A stretch of 64,000 bases of DNA from Thermomucor indicae-seudaticae (lineage: Eukaryota; Mucoromycota; Mucoromycetes; Mucorales; Lichtheimiaceae). Shown here piece after piece: positions 12,363-23,200 of the stretch (position 1 is its first letter; every line of letters starts with the position of its first letter). The notes below the pieces were generated by a model. That model did no database searches. It was not told the DNA's origin and worked only from the letters and a program-made list of their open reading frames with translations. Position numbers and translations under genes: made by a program. Location: contig JSYX01000096.1 of the NCBI GenBank assembly GCA_000787465.1, positions 1 through 64,000 on the forward strand. Reading direction: 5' to 3'.

Positions 12363-15300
12363 TTATTTGTCAGACTCAAAAATGTCAATTGGGAAGCGGT
12401 CATCTACACACGAGCGAACGTTAGACAAAAACAGAAGGAAAAAGAAATGCTTGTATGTCAACTTACAGGATTTGTCCGGTGCATTATCCGGTGCTTTTGC
12501 CCATATCGTTTGTGAGACCTCAAAGGACTGGTCATTGAGAAACGGGGTATCTTCCTTTACAAACTTTAACTTGGACCTATTGAGCTTCAGTTTGATGAAC
12601 TGAAGAAAAATGTGGATTAAAGATCTGCCGTATCAAGTCAATCAATCAATCCATGTTTTACCTCGTCAAACATCAGTATTTCCGGGTCTTGTTGGGGTTT
12701 GCTTAGACGATCTGTGATAAACTGGTTGAACATTTGCGAGTTGGCAAGTTGCGACAAATAGGGCTGCAAGAGAGATGTGTGAGTTAAAGTCACCAACGCG
12801 CGCTTTAGATATACTTACTCGGGTGTCACGATCCTGATGCTTTAGGTATTTCTCCTTTGAAAAGTACACATTGCCTTTCTTTGTTGACCGAACATAATTG
12901 CCATTCGACGACAACGCCGCCGCCTTGGGTGACCCATGCTGATGAACCTCGGCGCCGTCGACAAATCCAGTTCTGTAGTTGTGAAGCAGTGACGCAAACA
13001 TACGCAGGAATGCCTCTTGGACTTTGCGTTCGTTAAAGCAAGCTGGAAGGCAAGCATGTAATATTTGGTCCACGCAACTCTCGTGCGTTACCAAGTTGCA
13101 CTCTGTCATCATCGGGGTATGTTGAAGACATTTCTTTTTCTATGATACAAATGAAACTTACCTTGACAACGCATAAACATGCTTTGTCTGACGCGCACTT
13201 CTTCACTTTCGTTCGGGACTGGCTTCCCACATAGACATCGGTAACCTTGGAACGCAGCCAGCTCCTGGGGGAAGACTTCGGTCATTGTGTGGCCTTCCAT
13301 ATGCCTGACGCGTCGCACTACCTGGCCGCCGTACTCGTGCAGCATGCCAGGAGAAGAAAAGTGCGTGCGTTGCAATGGCTCAAAGATATGCGCGAAATCC
13401 TGCGACTCGACAACAGAATTATGCTTCGCGATCATCAGTAACCCCACTTTACTTTGTCAATGCTCTCCATTCATTCATTTACCTGCAGCGTGCTGAGGGG
13501 TTTGGACATAAACCCTGAGAGTCTCCTTATCGTTTTGTTCTAATAGAAACGCTTTTAGAATCCTCATCCATTCCCAACTTTTATCATTCCTATCCATTAC
13601 CTCTCGGTGATGATCTGATGCTCGGGATATAGAAGAATAGGTGCTTACAGTGGACTGAATACTGGGTCTCGGCTGAGAAACTTCTGCCATACGTAGCTGC
13701 TCACTCGCGCTATGACGCGTGGAGGTGCTATCGCTGCGGGTGGGCGCTGCGGGACGCTGCGGCTTGTTTCGTGATGTGGTAGGACTGATGGGTGGAGTAT
13801 GCAAGGAAGGGTTCGAAATGGATCCAAGAGGGTTGCTTGCCAATCGCGCAACCCCAGGATACTGGGGCATAGTAGGAGCTGGGACATCCACAACCGACGA
13901 ATTCGCGAGCGACGTCGAAGAGTCGTTAGAGCTCCTAGTACTCTCGTTGCTTGACCAGAACCCCGAGAGTCGTCTACTTGACAGGCCGGACGCTGTTGTT
14001 GACCAGATAGACGTGCTGAAATCGGACGCTTCCGATGTCCGTTGCGTTCTTGTACCATCGAATGTCGCCTGGACTCTGGACTTACTGCTCGCTAGTAGCA
14101 TTCGACCGTTTGGAAAACCCTCTTGTACCGTTAATGGGACGCCGTACGGCATTCTGTACCGGGTGTGCAGTGGCGCGTGTTCCTCCAAGGCCATTTGCAG
14201 TTTGCGCCGTTGTCTGTCGGGTAATCGTGGTGCGCAGTGAGACTGCCGCATGGTGTTGCTGTCCAAGTTCACTATACATGTCTGGTATTATGTCAGATAT
14301 ATTATATGTTTGTCTGCTTGACCGTCTTTTCCTTCACATACATCCTCGGCAATATAGTCTTCCACATCAGCTAGACCTCCTTGAAACCCAATAATATAAG
14401 GAACCGGAGCCTGTTCAGACCCTCCGTGTTAATATACAGAGAGCAGAAGAGTTATGAGTGAACTTGTCATACTACATCACCTGAAGACATGTCAAGAGCT
14501 TTTCCGGAAGTACCGGGATATAGACAAACTGCCAATAAAATGGGAACAACAGGTAGCGAAACGATTCGCACGCCAAGGAAAGCATTCCTGCATAGTTGGA
14601 CAGGAAAAGAACCTTGCCTTCAGCTAACAAGGTCTTTCGCGCCAAGAAAGCACAATCAGAGACATATACTATGCGCTTCTTTCTCTCTCTATCCATTACC
14701 TCCAAGACTGCCACAATCAAATGAGGAGATAGGGCTTGAAAAAGTGGCAAAAGTGAGAACTAGCGCGTTTATGAATTGAGTGAGATTGCTTGACCCCAAA
14801 AAGAAAGGACAGTCTCTTACATTCTTTAGTAAAGGCACTTGGTTGATAGGTGGCCTTGAAAAGAACAGGGCTCGTCCGTGGATCGTAAGCCCTATCTCGA
14901 AACGTCCGGGTGGTGGCAATGGTACTTCACGGATCATATTGTAGACCGCACTAAGGTTTTAGATTTAATCATCCACTGGATCGTTTTCTGGATGCAGAGA
15001 TAGATAGATAGTTACTTTGCAACATGGATGGATGAGCCTTCATTTTTACGACCTTGAACTCCAACCACTGCATCGAGCAGTACCCGCAGCCAGTCGCCAT
15101 AAAGCTCCAACCATGGCATTTGTCCCAGCAATCCTATGGCTTTTGGGACCCAAATATGGGTCGCTGCGTCGCAAACACCCATTTGCACAGGCTCTAGAAG
15201 CTCAGTGTACAGCGCGATGTTTTCTCGTGCGCTTCGGACAAGCTCTTCGAGGTTTTCACGCTGTTGCTGGATCTCCTGGGTCGTTCGAAACGTCGCCAGC

Positions 15301-16566
15301 GACGCTAGCTGGGCACTATGTTGCTCCAGTTTTGTCTGTTCGTGTTCCACTTTCTGCTTTAAATGCTGGGCGTATTCGACGGTACTCGAAGACTACGAGC
15401 AGCAGCACGTCATCAGCAAAGGACTCTCTCTCTCCCTCTCTCGTGAACCCGCACTCTCCCTTGTCTACTTGCCATCTTCGCTTCAACCCATTCTCGTATG
15501 ACCTTGTTCACGGGCTCAATCAATTTATCAGATAACCGTTCATAAAAGACTATGCATGTTCCGTGCATAGTGGATCCGTTTTCACCTGTAATGGCCTAAG
15601 ACAAAAAAAGAAAACGAAAATTCAGATTGGGGATCCGGCAAAAGTGATCGCTGCTATGTAACTTACAAAGGAATGCAAACGCTCAGGAGGAGGTTTAGTT
15701 CCATAATGTAACTTTATATCTCTTGGAAAACAAAACTACTTTGTTCGTGTCAGTTGCGAGTTATTAGTAAGAAAGCAATAAAGAATATGAAGAAGAGATT
15801 CGGTTATACCATAGCAACGTAGAGAGGAAATGGCGAGTTAATTTCATGGTCTTCTTTCGGGTATCGCATTAAAAGAGTAGGTATGTAGGTGATATTAAGG
15901 ATGTTTGGAACTGCTGATGATTCTCTGTTGGGCAGCGTACTGCGTTGTGAGTCGATTCGGCTGAGACGTGGAGGTGGTTCCGAATACTGTCTCTGCCTTG
16001 CATTATTGTGATGAGAAGGCTCCGCTGCTCACAATAATACAGTAAGATCTCTCTCTCCCTCTCTGTACAACAATGAAATACAAAAGGTCTGTCTTACATC
16101 CGCCTTGCCATTTGGTGTTCGTGTGATGGTGAGCTGTTGTCGATGATGACTGAAACGCCGTGCTCTCGCTCGCACTTCGTTCACGCCCGTACTTTTCCTT
16201 TAGGTAATTATGGTCGTGAAGTGCAATGACGGCATCTCGTGCAGAATCTCGTTCTTTATCAAAACTGTCAATAACCGCCTTTACATGTTCCAGCATCGCA
16301 TCATGCGCAGTACTACTGTTGGACAGGCCTTCGGGTACGCTGGTAAAGCGGTTGCCGTTGAATCGATCCGAAGGTTGTACGTCATTCGTCGTTGTTGCTG
16401 CTCTCTGCTGCTGCTGCTGATAATAATAATAATCGTCTGCTGCAGGTGTTGGTTGACGACGACCTTGCTTCACGGCTTCGTAGGTCTCTAATATGCTGCT
16501 GTCGTCAAGACCAGCCACAAAGAAATAGTCTGCTAATCGTGACCCAGGAGCCGGGCTGCTTGTCAT
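12363..16566 (-). CDS. DENN-domain protein with C1-like zinc finger
   Basis: DENN proteins act as guanine-nucleotide exchange factors for Rab GTPases on membranes. Start ATG ends at 16566 (MTSSPAPGSRLADYFFVAG), a typical DENN N-terminus. A disordered, Gln/Tyr-rich stretch follows, then the uDENN block around 15700-15840 (MRYPKEDHEINSPFPLYVA, KLHYGTKPPPERLHSF). A coiled coil (15230-15350) and the cDENN core follow at 14470-14940 (VPLPPPGRFEI, LLEQKVLFLSNYAGMLSLA-type residues, LLFPFYWQFVYIPVLP). A Ser-rich disordered region (13600-14000) precedes a zinc-finger-like part with C-x2-C-x4-H-x2-C-x7-C spanning an intron (13162/13102). The dDENN part is at 12666-13100 (MFASLLHNYRTG, FSKEKYLKHQDRDTR, MFNQFITDRL). 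The protein ends FPIDIFESDK at 12363. At least nine exons. The exact Rab target cannot be told. Confidence 0.85.
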
Positions 16567-17174
16567 GCCTTGGTATAACAAGAAAGAGCCCAAAAATTGA
16601 TCCGCAACATTAACGGATTTTGAAACAGAACAACAATGCACGTGGTCTCTGCTGTCCGTAGCACCTGCTTTGTATCCAGGTCTAGACAAATGGCCGAGAG
16701 TTCCCACTGTAAGCGGTCTGACAGACGTTCCTATCTTAAATCTGAGGCGCCATCTAGTATGTGTGAAAATGAAACCATTCGGACAGAAAGCATAAGCCTC
16801 GGATCTTTATCACATTGAACTTACGGGGATGCATAATACCAATATATCAGACCTACAATGTAACTTTGATTATTGTAATTGCTTGTCCGTGACCGTCGTC
16901 GACTTTGAGCTTTTTTTTTAACCGGGGGCCTCACAACTCTTTTACCCAGAAAAGCTATGTGATTGCGTAGAAGGTTATCATTCTATTGGTATTAGGTGCT
17001 TATCATATACGATATGTTGAAACAGCGGAAAAAAAGAAAGACTGAAGGAGCGGGGGCAGCTTTCATCATGTGAGACGCGATAGACGGCACTGAAGACATT
17101 AATGCGGACATCTGTCTACCCGGGGGTGCCCGCCGAAAAATCATCACACTTCCTCCTGTGTATATTTTTGCTTT
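16567..17174. other. Divergent intergenic region
   Basis: About 600 bp between the starts of the DENN gene (leftward) and the AhpD-like gene (rightward), so it presumably holds both promoters. It contains an A-rich stretch and a T-run near 16911-16919. No gene was seen. Confidence 0.45.
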
Positions 17175-17978
17175 ATGGCTTCTCTAAGAAACGTATTACG
17201 CGAAATCCAAGCGCTTTATGCGCCTGGCCCAGCACGAACCCAAGTGTGGTATATTCTGGCGGCAAGTGGTAATGAGCCGCTTTTGAGGTTGAATGACAAA
17301 AACTCATCTTGATTACAGGCTGTCGTCATGACCACGTTAAATCGGGCACAGGATATCCCTGATGTCTATCACACGGTAGAACAGGCCATGGCACCAGCAG
17401 CACCTGTCGAAGAAAGGACCAGCGTGATTCTCCGGATGCGCGAAGGCATCTTTAAATCGTCTGTTGTTGTGGGTTACCCGAAAGTATGCCCTGAACCCCT
17501 TGAAACCAAGCGAAAAGAAGGTATCTTGATCTCTCTCTCTCTCTATCTTTAGGTGATCAATTCATTACAGGCTTTGGCGAGTGTCACGCCGGATGAAGTT
17601 CTTGCCCGACTGCCTAAATCGCCTATACGGTCCGAAAGTTCATGGGAACAGGTTTTGGATCAACGCGAACGCGGGCAGAGGTTGTTCGACACGATCTATG
17701 AGCGACATAGCCAACGCGTCGTGGAGCAGATGCAGTCTGCCTATCCTGACTTGGCACAAACGGCCATTCATCACTTGTACGGACCGGTGTTGGCAGAGAC
17801 CTCGATTGTGTCAGCCAAGGAGACAAGTCTGTTGATGGTGGCGAGTCTCATGGTCCAGGACGTGCCGCCTCAGCTGAAAGGTCATCGTTACGGTGCCCTT
17901 CATCATGGAGCGACACAGCAGGAACTAGGTCATGTGGAGACGTTGGTTCATACCCTGTGTCGCTACTACGCTGTTTAA
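17175..17978 (+). CDS. AhpD/carboxymuconolactone decarboxylase-like protein
   Basis: Helical protein of the CMD/AhpD superfamily, whose members include peroxidases and decarboxylases; several fungal members are peroxisomal or mitochondrial. Start MASLRNVLREIQALY at 17175. Exon 1 ends at 17261, where a GC donor (GCAAGT) is required to stay in phase with exon 2 (17319), giving WYILAAVVMTTLNRAQD. Exon 2 runs to 17483 (VVVGYPK) before GTATGC, and exon 3 starts at 17553 (VINSLQALASVTPDEV) and ends in VHTLCRYYAV. The part GYPKVINSLQAL matches the family core. The AhpD C-x2-C redox pair is not visible, so a peroxidase activity is unlikely or different; the substrate is unknown. The length (about 230 residues) fits fungal members. 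Confidence 0.75.
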
Positions 17979-18780
17979 AAAACCATATAGTGCCATTATT
18001 ATGTTGGAAAGGAATATAAAGACTGTATCCTAGAGGATGTATAGATAGCACGCGCTCAACGTTTACTAAAGTCCATTGCCGTTTGCTTCACTGGAAATAT
18101 GTCGAATCGAGTTGCACCAGGCCGTAATCACACTCGAATGTTCTTTGCAGTTCGTGTAAACGCCGCACATCTTATTCTGCAAGCGGACGTTCAGCTAAAT
18201 ATCGACCATGGTTACAGATTGTGCACTAAAAAAGAGGTTAAGTGTGATGTTAGTCTGGCTTTCGTATAGGTTAGAGCGGCGAAAAGATCCATGACAACTT
18301 GTTTCGCATAAACAAATCAGGAGATATAGTATGGTGGATATCTTGGTGGGTTTCACTTAAAAAGCAATTTGATGCCATTCGTCCTCGCCCGTGAGCTTTG
18401 ACGCTGTGATGTGGGTCCAGTCACCATCTGTTGTCAATTTAAATGTGCTTAGTCGCACCCTAAGTAATTATGTAAGCGCAATGATAATTGATAGTATCAA
18501 TTCGAATGAACCATACGCTGTTGGTAAATCAATCGTGCATGATGTGGTGCTTGTGGGAATGTCAAAGGTTTTCTTGATAAGGGTCGCCCCTCCGGACACA
18601 GCATGAGTCGTTCCGGCAAATTGGCTTCCACCATAAGTAGATTATTCCTTGCAGAGAACTTGACTACCAAAGAGTCTTTTGATGCCAATCCCGGTGTCCA
18701 AATTAGGATATGTACCGACTGCCTATGGTCCCGTTGATGTCTTCACGAAGGGTCACACCTTTTCAAAATAAATGACTTAC
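17979..18780. other. Intergenic, no clear gene
   Basis: About 800 bp. A minus-strand open frame (18497-18688, MASKDSLVVKFSARNNLL) could in principle be spliced after the RRM-like exon ending at 18781, but it has no family features and the link is weak. Otherwise nothing is recognisable. Confidence 0.35.
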
Positions 18781-19264
18781 GGGCCTTCATACACCTGGAA
18801 AGGCAACTCCCCCATGACTGGCGTCAATGTTTTCTTTTTGTTCATCTAAGAGCGGAAAGTCAATAGACCGGATGTAGCAAAAGCGTAATCAACATACAGG
18901 CGCCCCGTTTGACTCTTCAGGAGGCAAAGATCGCTTGTACTGCACTTTGGTGCCGTCAAAATTCTTGGCGCCCTTAAGCTTGATTCTACGCTTAAGCTCC
19001 ACATTCTCATACTTGTCGATGACATCGGCGGCTTCTCTTTCTGAATCGAAGTGTAAATACGCAACGCTACAAAGGTACGTTTAGGTTTTGTCTACTCTAC
19101 GCATCTCCAAACGTTAGCTCACCCTTTGTCCGAATATACCACTGCATGAACAAATGGCATGTCACAAATGACGTGCTGATCCAGCTTTCAAGCTTTTCTT
19201 TCGTCCACGTTTCGTCAAGGTCTGCAACTTTCACACTCTGTCTCGGTTTCCCGCAACACTTCAT
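18781..19264 (-). pseudogene. RRM-like gene remnant, frameshifted
   Basis: Minus-strand segments read as one RNA-recognition-motif-like fold. Exon 1 (19124-19264) starts MKCCGKPRQSVKVADLDE and continues TWTKEKLESWI, then changes frame to ICDMPFVHAVVYSDKG. Exon 2 (18902-19066, after TGTAG) reads VAYLHFDSEREAADVIDKY and KLKGAKNFDGTKVQYKRS. Exon 3 (18845 to 18781) reads MNKKKTLTPVMGELPFQVY. The donors GTGAGC, GTATGT and GTAAGT are all good, so this was a spliced gene, but the frame break inside exon 1 prevents a full product unless the base call is wrong. The proposed start lies only about 43 bp from the terminal repeat of the adjacent MULE, so the promoter is cut off. The protein family beyond a likely RRM is not identified. 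Confidence 0.45.
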
Positions 19265-19306
19265 CGGAAAAGGCTAAACCTTCGCCGTGGATGTGGCCGA
19301 AAAATC

Positions 19307-19410
19307 ATGCAGCCCCCCCTTGTGCAATTACAAGTCACACACCACTGATCAATAAGATTGCTCCCTGGATCACATAGCAAAAGGACGTCGCGCAGTTACA
19401 AGTTACGCTG
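19307..19410 (+). repeat. Left terminal inverted repeat of MULE
   Basis: Pairs with 23102-23200 in inverted orientation. It contains an internal repeat of the ACAAGT(C/T)AC block (about 19329 and 19397), so each terminus carries at least two copies of a roughly 65-70-bp unit, as is common for transposase-binding ends of Mutator elements. Confidence 0.8.
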
Positions 19411-19526
19411 CACCAGAGGCAGACGCGAAAAGCATTTACAGCATCATACAACTCGACAAAAACCTCCACTGAACTTACAGCACACCATCTAACGTAACTT
19501 GTATTCGTGTATAATTTTGAAAATGT

Positions 19527-20843
19527 CTAAAGTTTTCTATAACATGCTATCAGCGGGTGCTTGATGCGCGCAAAATAGTTCTCGAATTCTTCTTCTTTCT
19601 CTGTCAAGACTTTGATGCCTGGCTTATGCAGATCCTTCAATTCCGCTAGGAATGTCCCGCCGTTATTGTGGATAACTGCCGTCCCTAGAAAATGGATGCC
19701 GCCTCTTACGGTAGAGTGAATCTTTGCGTGTAGTTGGTACTGCTCCGAATAGAGACGTAGGCGATAGGGGAAAACGATGTTATCGTTTCGCGTCTCATAT
19801 CCACCCAGTCTGTCAGCGAAGAACAGAACTTGCGGATCGTCCAACGGGAGATTGCATTGCACTGCCCGGTCTTGACATTTAATGGATCGATGTTTTGCTG
19901 ACTGATGTCCGATGCAGTATTCTATGATCGCCTTCGCGAAGTTGTTCGGCTTGCTTGTCAGTTCGTATTTGTCAATGACGGTCGCTGGCAGAGACATCAC
20001 GACACCATTCAGAATACCACATTCTGCCGGTTGGGCGATATGGAGCAACAATGGCTTTCGTGTTCCTGGCACATGCTGTATCGTTCTTTGTTGTATTTAA
20101 AGTAGCCTTGCAAGTGAACGGATGCCTGTTCCATTAAGTCCTCGAAGAAGTCTACTACGTCGAGCATGAGGCCTTTTTGGAAAGGCCGTTGCCTGCCTTC
20201 ATATCGGTTGATCACGCTATTCCAAACAAATGAGCGCATCCTTTCTGATGGAGGGATACGGCCACCAGAATGCTTCGTCATGGCGAACGTTTCGCACAAC
20301 ATCTTGTATGGCTTTCCATGGCGATGTGGTCGATTTCAATGTGCGGAAGTATTGAATGCCAAAGCATTTCAACGACGGCATCAATGTAACGGGGATTATA
20401 CCGGTTTGGATTCAAGTCGAGTCCGTAGCCGTCGCTGGGCTTTACTGCTGATGCAGGCCGCTGCCTACTCTGCATAGCTTCAGTCATTGACTGGCCGCTG
20501 CTGTCATATCGATCGTCAGCAAGCTCCGTGTCTGGCGAGTGTCCGTATCCGCTGCTTTCGTCGTCCGTACTGTCTTGCAAATGCGTGAAATCAAAATCTT
20601 CGAAGATTTCGTCAAGGTCCTCAATAGACAAATACGGGCGCGGTTGCTGCTCAACTTGCCTACCAGTCACCAGCTCTGCTTCTGTTACTAGCTTCACGTC
20701 GACGTATTCTTCCTCGGTCGGATTTTCTATTCTCTTCATCTCCTCGATGATCGCCGGGTCGTCTGGGTCAAGTGCGTGTTCGTCCGCAAATGTAATCGCT
20801 GCAATGTCTTCATCAGTGATAGTGTAACTGATCTTTGTCTCCT
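19527..20843 (-). pseudogene. C19 (ubiquitin-specific protease)-like ORF of the MULE, Cys box altered
   Basis: Second leftward ORF inside the MULE. It starts with an acidic region (20278-20840; KISYTITDEDIAAITF, EDFDFTHLQDSTDDESSG). Then NPRYIDAVVEMLWHSILP resembles the cysteine box of USP/C19 peptidases (N-x-C-[YW]-[IL]-[ND]) except that arginine (CGT, 20389-20391) stands where cysteine (TGT) is expected. After frame changes near 20300 and 20060 it continues with DVVDFFEDLMEQA, KYNKERYSMCQ, IIEYCIGHQSAKHRSIKCQ, QVLFFADRLGG, and IHFLGTAVIHNNGG, which matches the position of the USP histidine box. It ends HPLIACYRKL at 19527. Capture of cysteine-protease domains by MULEs is known (Ulp1-type in plants). 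The C19 call is an inference from motif order; another papain-fold family is possible. Confidence 0.45.
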
Positions 20844-20844
20844 A

Positions 20845-22565
20845 TTATACCTCTACGGCGCTGCTATCGTTCACTTTTTGTCTTTTTGGCGTAGGTTCTG
20901 CTTCCTCGGCCGAACTTGACTCTAGGAGAGCCTCTGTGAAATCCGGTGCACGACTGTCACTCTCTTTATAGAATTTGCTGCCAATCGCTTTGAATGGCCG
21001 AATTCTGGCTTTCCTTTCGTAAGTCGTGCGCAGTCCGCCATGCTGATAGAACTGTATTAAATCCCTCTCGTCGCTTCTGCAATACTGAAGTATCTGTGGG
21101 AGGCTGATAGCGAGCGGCTCTTCTTTCAGTATGACACCATACAGAACATTCTGGAATGATTCTACAGCGTTGGTTGTGCGTGTAACATGTCTGCGTAAGC
21201 TGGTTTTCATGACTGAGGCATATGTGAAGATCATGCTACTGATGTCGCGCTGCAGCCACCAACGGATCCATCTGCGTGATAATGGGAAACTTCTTATTAT
21301 ATCGTTGCATGTCTGCTGAAAAATGTCACCGGATGTCGTCGTCCTCAAACCCAGGCTAGCTGCAGGAAGCGTCCTCGTTCCCCTAGCAACACTACGTTAT
21401 GATTGCTGCTGATGCGTTGAGCCGATTGCATCCAATGCATGTAGCAGCCTTTGATATATTTGAGTCCATCAGTTCTTCCGCCAGTGTACTGTCTGTAAGC
21501 GGCGAGGAACCCATTTTTTTTGTGCGGCGGAGAAGTCCATTACGACACCAAGGAAATTGTCTTCGGCTTCGAAATCAACGTCATATGCGCAGAAGAACGC
21601 GAGGAAATACTGTTGGAAATACATTTCCGTCAATCCACCAATGACTGCTTGGAACACCAAGGCATGCTTTTGGATTTCAGGGAAGTAAAGAACGGATGAA
21701 CAAAGGTAATAGTCGCTTTGAAAAGTAACGTCGGTTATGATAGGAACCATTTTCAAATTCGTATAAGTCTTTGTTTTCGGTGCCCTGAACGTGATTATGA
21801 AGACGCTCCTCACAACGCTTGCTGACATTATGTATCCATCGTATTCATCTTGAATCTTGAAGAACTCTGTGAAGAGATCGGCGCCTTTTGTGATGTTGGT
21901 TCGTCTACGTGTCTTAACCAGTTCGTACTGCACTCTGTCTCTATTTCCCAGTATCGGATCGATATCTGCTACGGACCCGATGACAGCCCCGGTAACGGGA
22001 TTGTTCCCAACTACTGCTGCCTTTGGTGTTATGTGCGGGTTGGCCTTGAGACATGCATCCAGTTCTGCTGTTTCTCCATAGGCAAATGCTTTTGCAGGTA
22101 AGTCTTTGCTGTTTCGTCATTTGCACCACCGTCGCCGGAGACTTCCTGGTTATGATTATGATAACCGTAGCGAACAAGAGTACATGTCGTTCCGGAAAAT
22201 GTATAAGTCGCATAGGCGCGACATGTGTTATCGTGGTGTAAACGGCATCCACACAGCTTGCATCCTTTCTCCGGCTGCCTCGGTATAGTTACTTTCAGGT
22301 CAATTGCTGGGCGCAGCTGCTTCTTGGAGAAGGCACATTCTTCGTTCATGCAAGTGACAAACCCGTTGCACGCCTTTCGGTAGTACCGAACTCTCCCGCC
22401 ATCGATCTTCACGTTGGAATTCTTGCTAGCGATGGTCCATCCAACGTTCAAGTGACAATGGACATAGCTGTCCAAGTCTGGATCGAACTTCGCTTCTGCG
22501 ACTTTGATGTATTCGCCTCGCGGAAAGCTAGCTTTGAAGTATGTGACCTTGCGTGGGGTTGCCAT
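20845..22565 (-). pseudogene. MULE transposase, frameshifted
   Basis: Start MATPRKVTYFKASFPRGEY at 22565. The N-terminal part has a WRKY/GCM-like zinc fold (CNGFVTCMNEECAF, GCKLCGCRLHHDNTCRAY, ending YHNHN). Next comes ANPHITPKAAVVG, then the DDE core with ITDVTFQSDYYLCSS and VVMDFSAAQ, then LKYIKGCYMHWMQSAQRIS, WIRWWLQRDISSMIF and TRTTNAVESF, and a short C-terminus ending in a nuclear-type PKRQK at 20845. The order matches MULE transposases. The frame breaks at about 22090 (after KTYLQK), at an A8 run near 21515 (after DFSAAQ), and near 21350. Each break is a one- or two-base shift, so the ORF is dead unless the reads are wrong. A short stop-separated gap leads into the next ORF on the same strand. 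Confidence 0.75.
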
Positions 22566-23101
22566 GACTTTGAAGTGATATGGAATAAAGCGAAAAAAGA
22601 GAGAAACAGAAAAAACTTTTTATATTCTCTTCGCAATATATGAGATAACTTTTTATTGGTTATGTAACGGACTAATCCAATCTTTCCAGCTTCAGGTACC
22701 AAGTTCAAAGATCTCACCAATCGTTTTTGCAAGTGCATTGTGGACCTGGATAAAAGCGTATTTTTAATAGACCAATCCGGATAATCGTGAACCGAGGTGA
22801 GGATAAAATACTATGGAAACATGTTACAATACTATATAGCGTTATCGAATGGAACATAGAAGGAAATTTATATGCAAATTAACACTGTCAATCCGTTACG
22901 CATTTCTACGTACCTTGCACGATTATAAAGTGGCTTCAGCCGTGAATATCCTCAACGATATAGGTAATTGCGCATGTATTGTTGTTATTTAAACATGTAG
23001 ACCAAGAAATACTAGTAAGATATTCGCCTTTATTAAACGCAAAGTGCACTATGCGTTGTGTGCTGTCTGTGCGTTATGCTACGATCTGATTGGCCAGACT
23101 G

Positions 23102-23200
23102 CCGTGACTTGTAGCTGCACAACGCACTTTTGCAATGTGACCCAGGGAGCGATCTCATTGGTCAGTGGTTGTGACTTGTAATTGCGCAATGGGGCGGCAT
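23102..23200 (-). repeat. Right terminal inverted repeat of MULE
   Basis: Inverted copy of the left end. Read on the minus strand, GCGCAATTACAAGTCACAAC at about 23186 recurs about 65 bp inward as GTGCAGCTACAAGTCACGGC, each followed by an AAT(G/C)AGATCG block, giving a subterminal direct repeat that reaches in to about 23082. Confidence 0.8.

Larger units (their letters stand above)
19307..23200 (-). mobile_element. Mutator-like (MULE) DNA transposon with ~100-bp TIRs
   Basis: A 3.9-kb element bounded by inverted repeats: 19307 to about 19410 matches the reverse complement of about 23102-23200, both starting ATGC(A/C)GCCCC and sharing CAATTACAAGTCACA and GCTCCCTGG. By eye the repeats are about 85 percent alike, with most differences being C/T or A/G. 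Inside are a MULE-type transposase (leftward) and a second leftward ORF resembling a C19 peptidase. No convincing 8-11-bp target duplication is visible (flanks GAAAAATC and AATAAACT). The frameshifts in both ORFs and the divergence of the repeats indicate an inactive copy. Confidence 0.8.

Noticed and set aside
13719..14240. Plus-strand ORF of 173 codons
   Set aside because: Antisense to the Ser-rich exon of the DENN gene; no family features.
15017..15535. Plus-strand ORF of 172 codons
   Set aside because: Antisense to DENN coiled-coil and cDENN exons, which have clear family similarity on the other strand.
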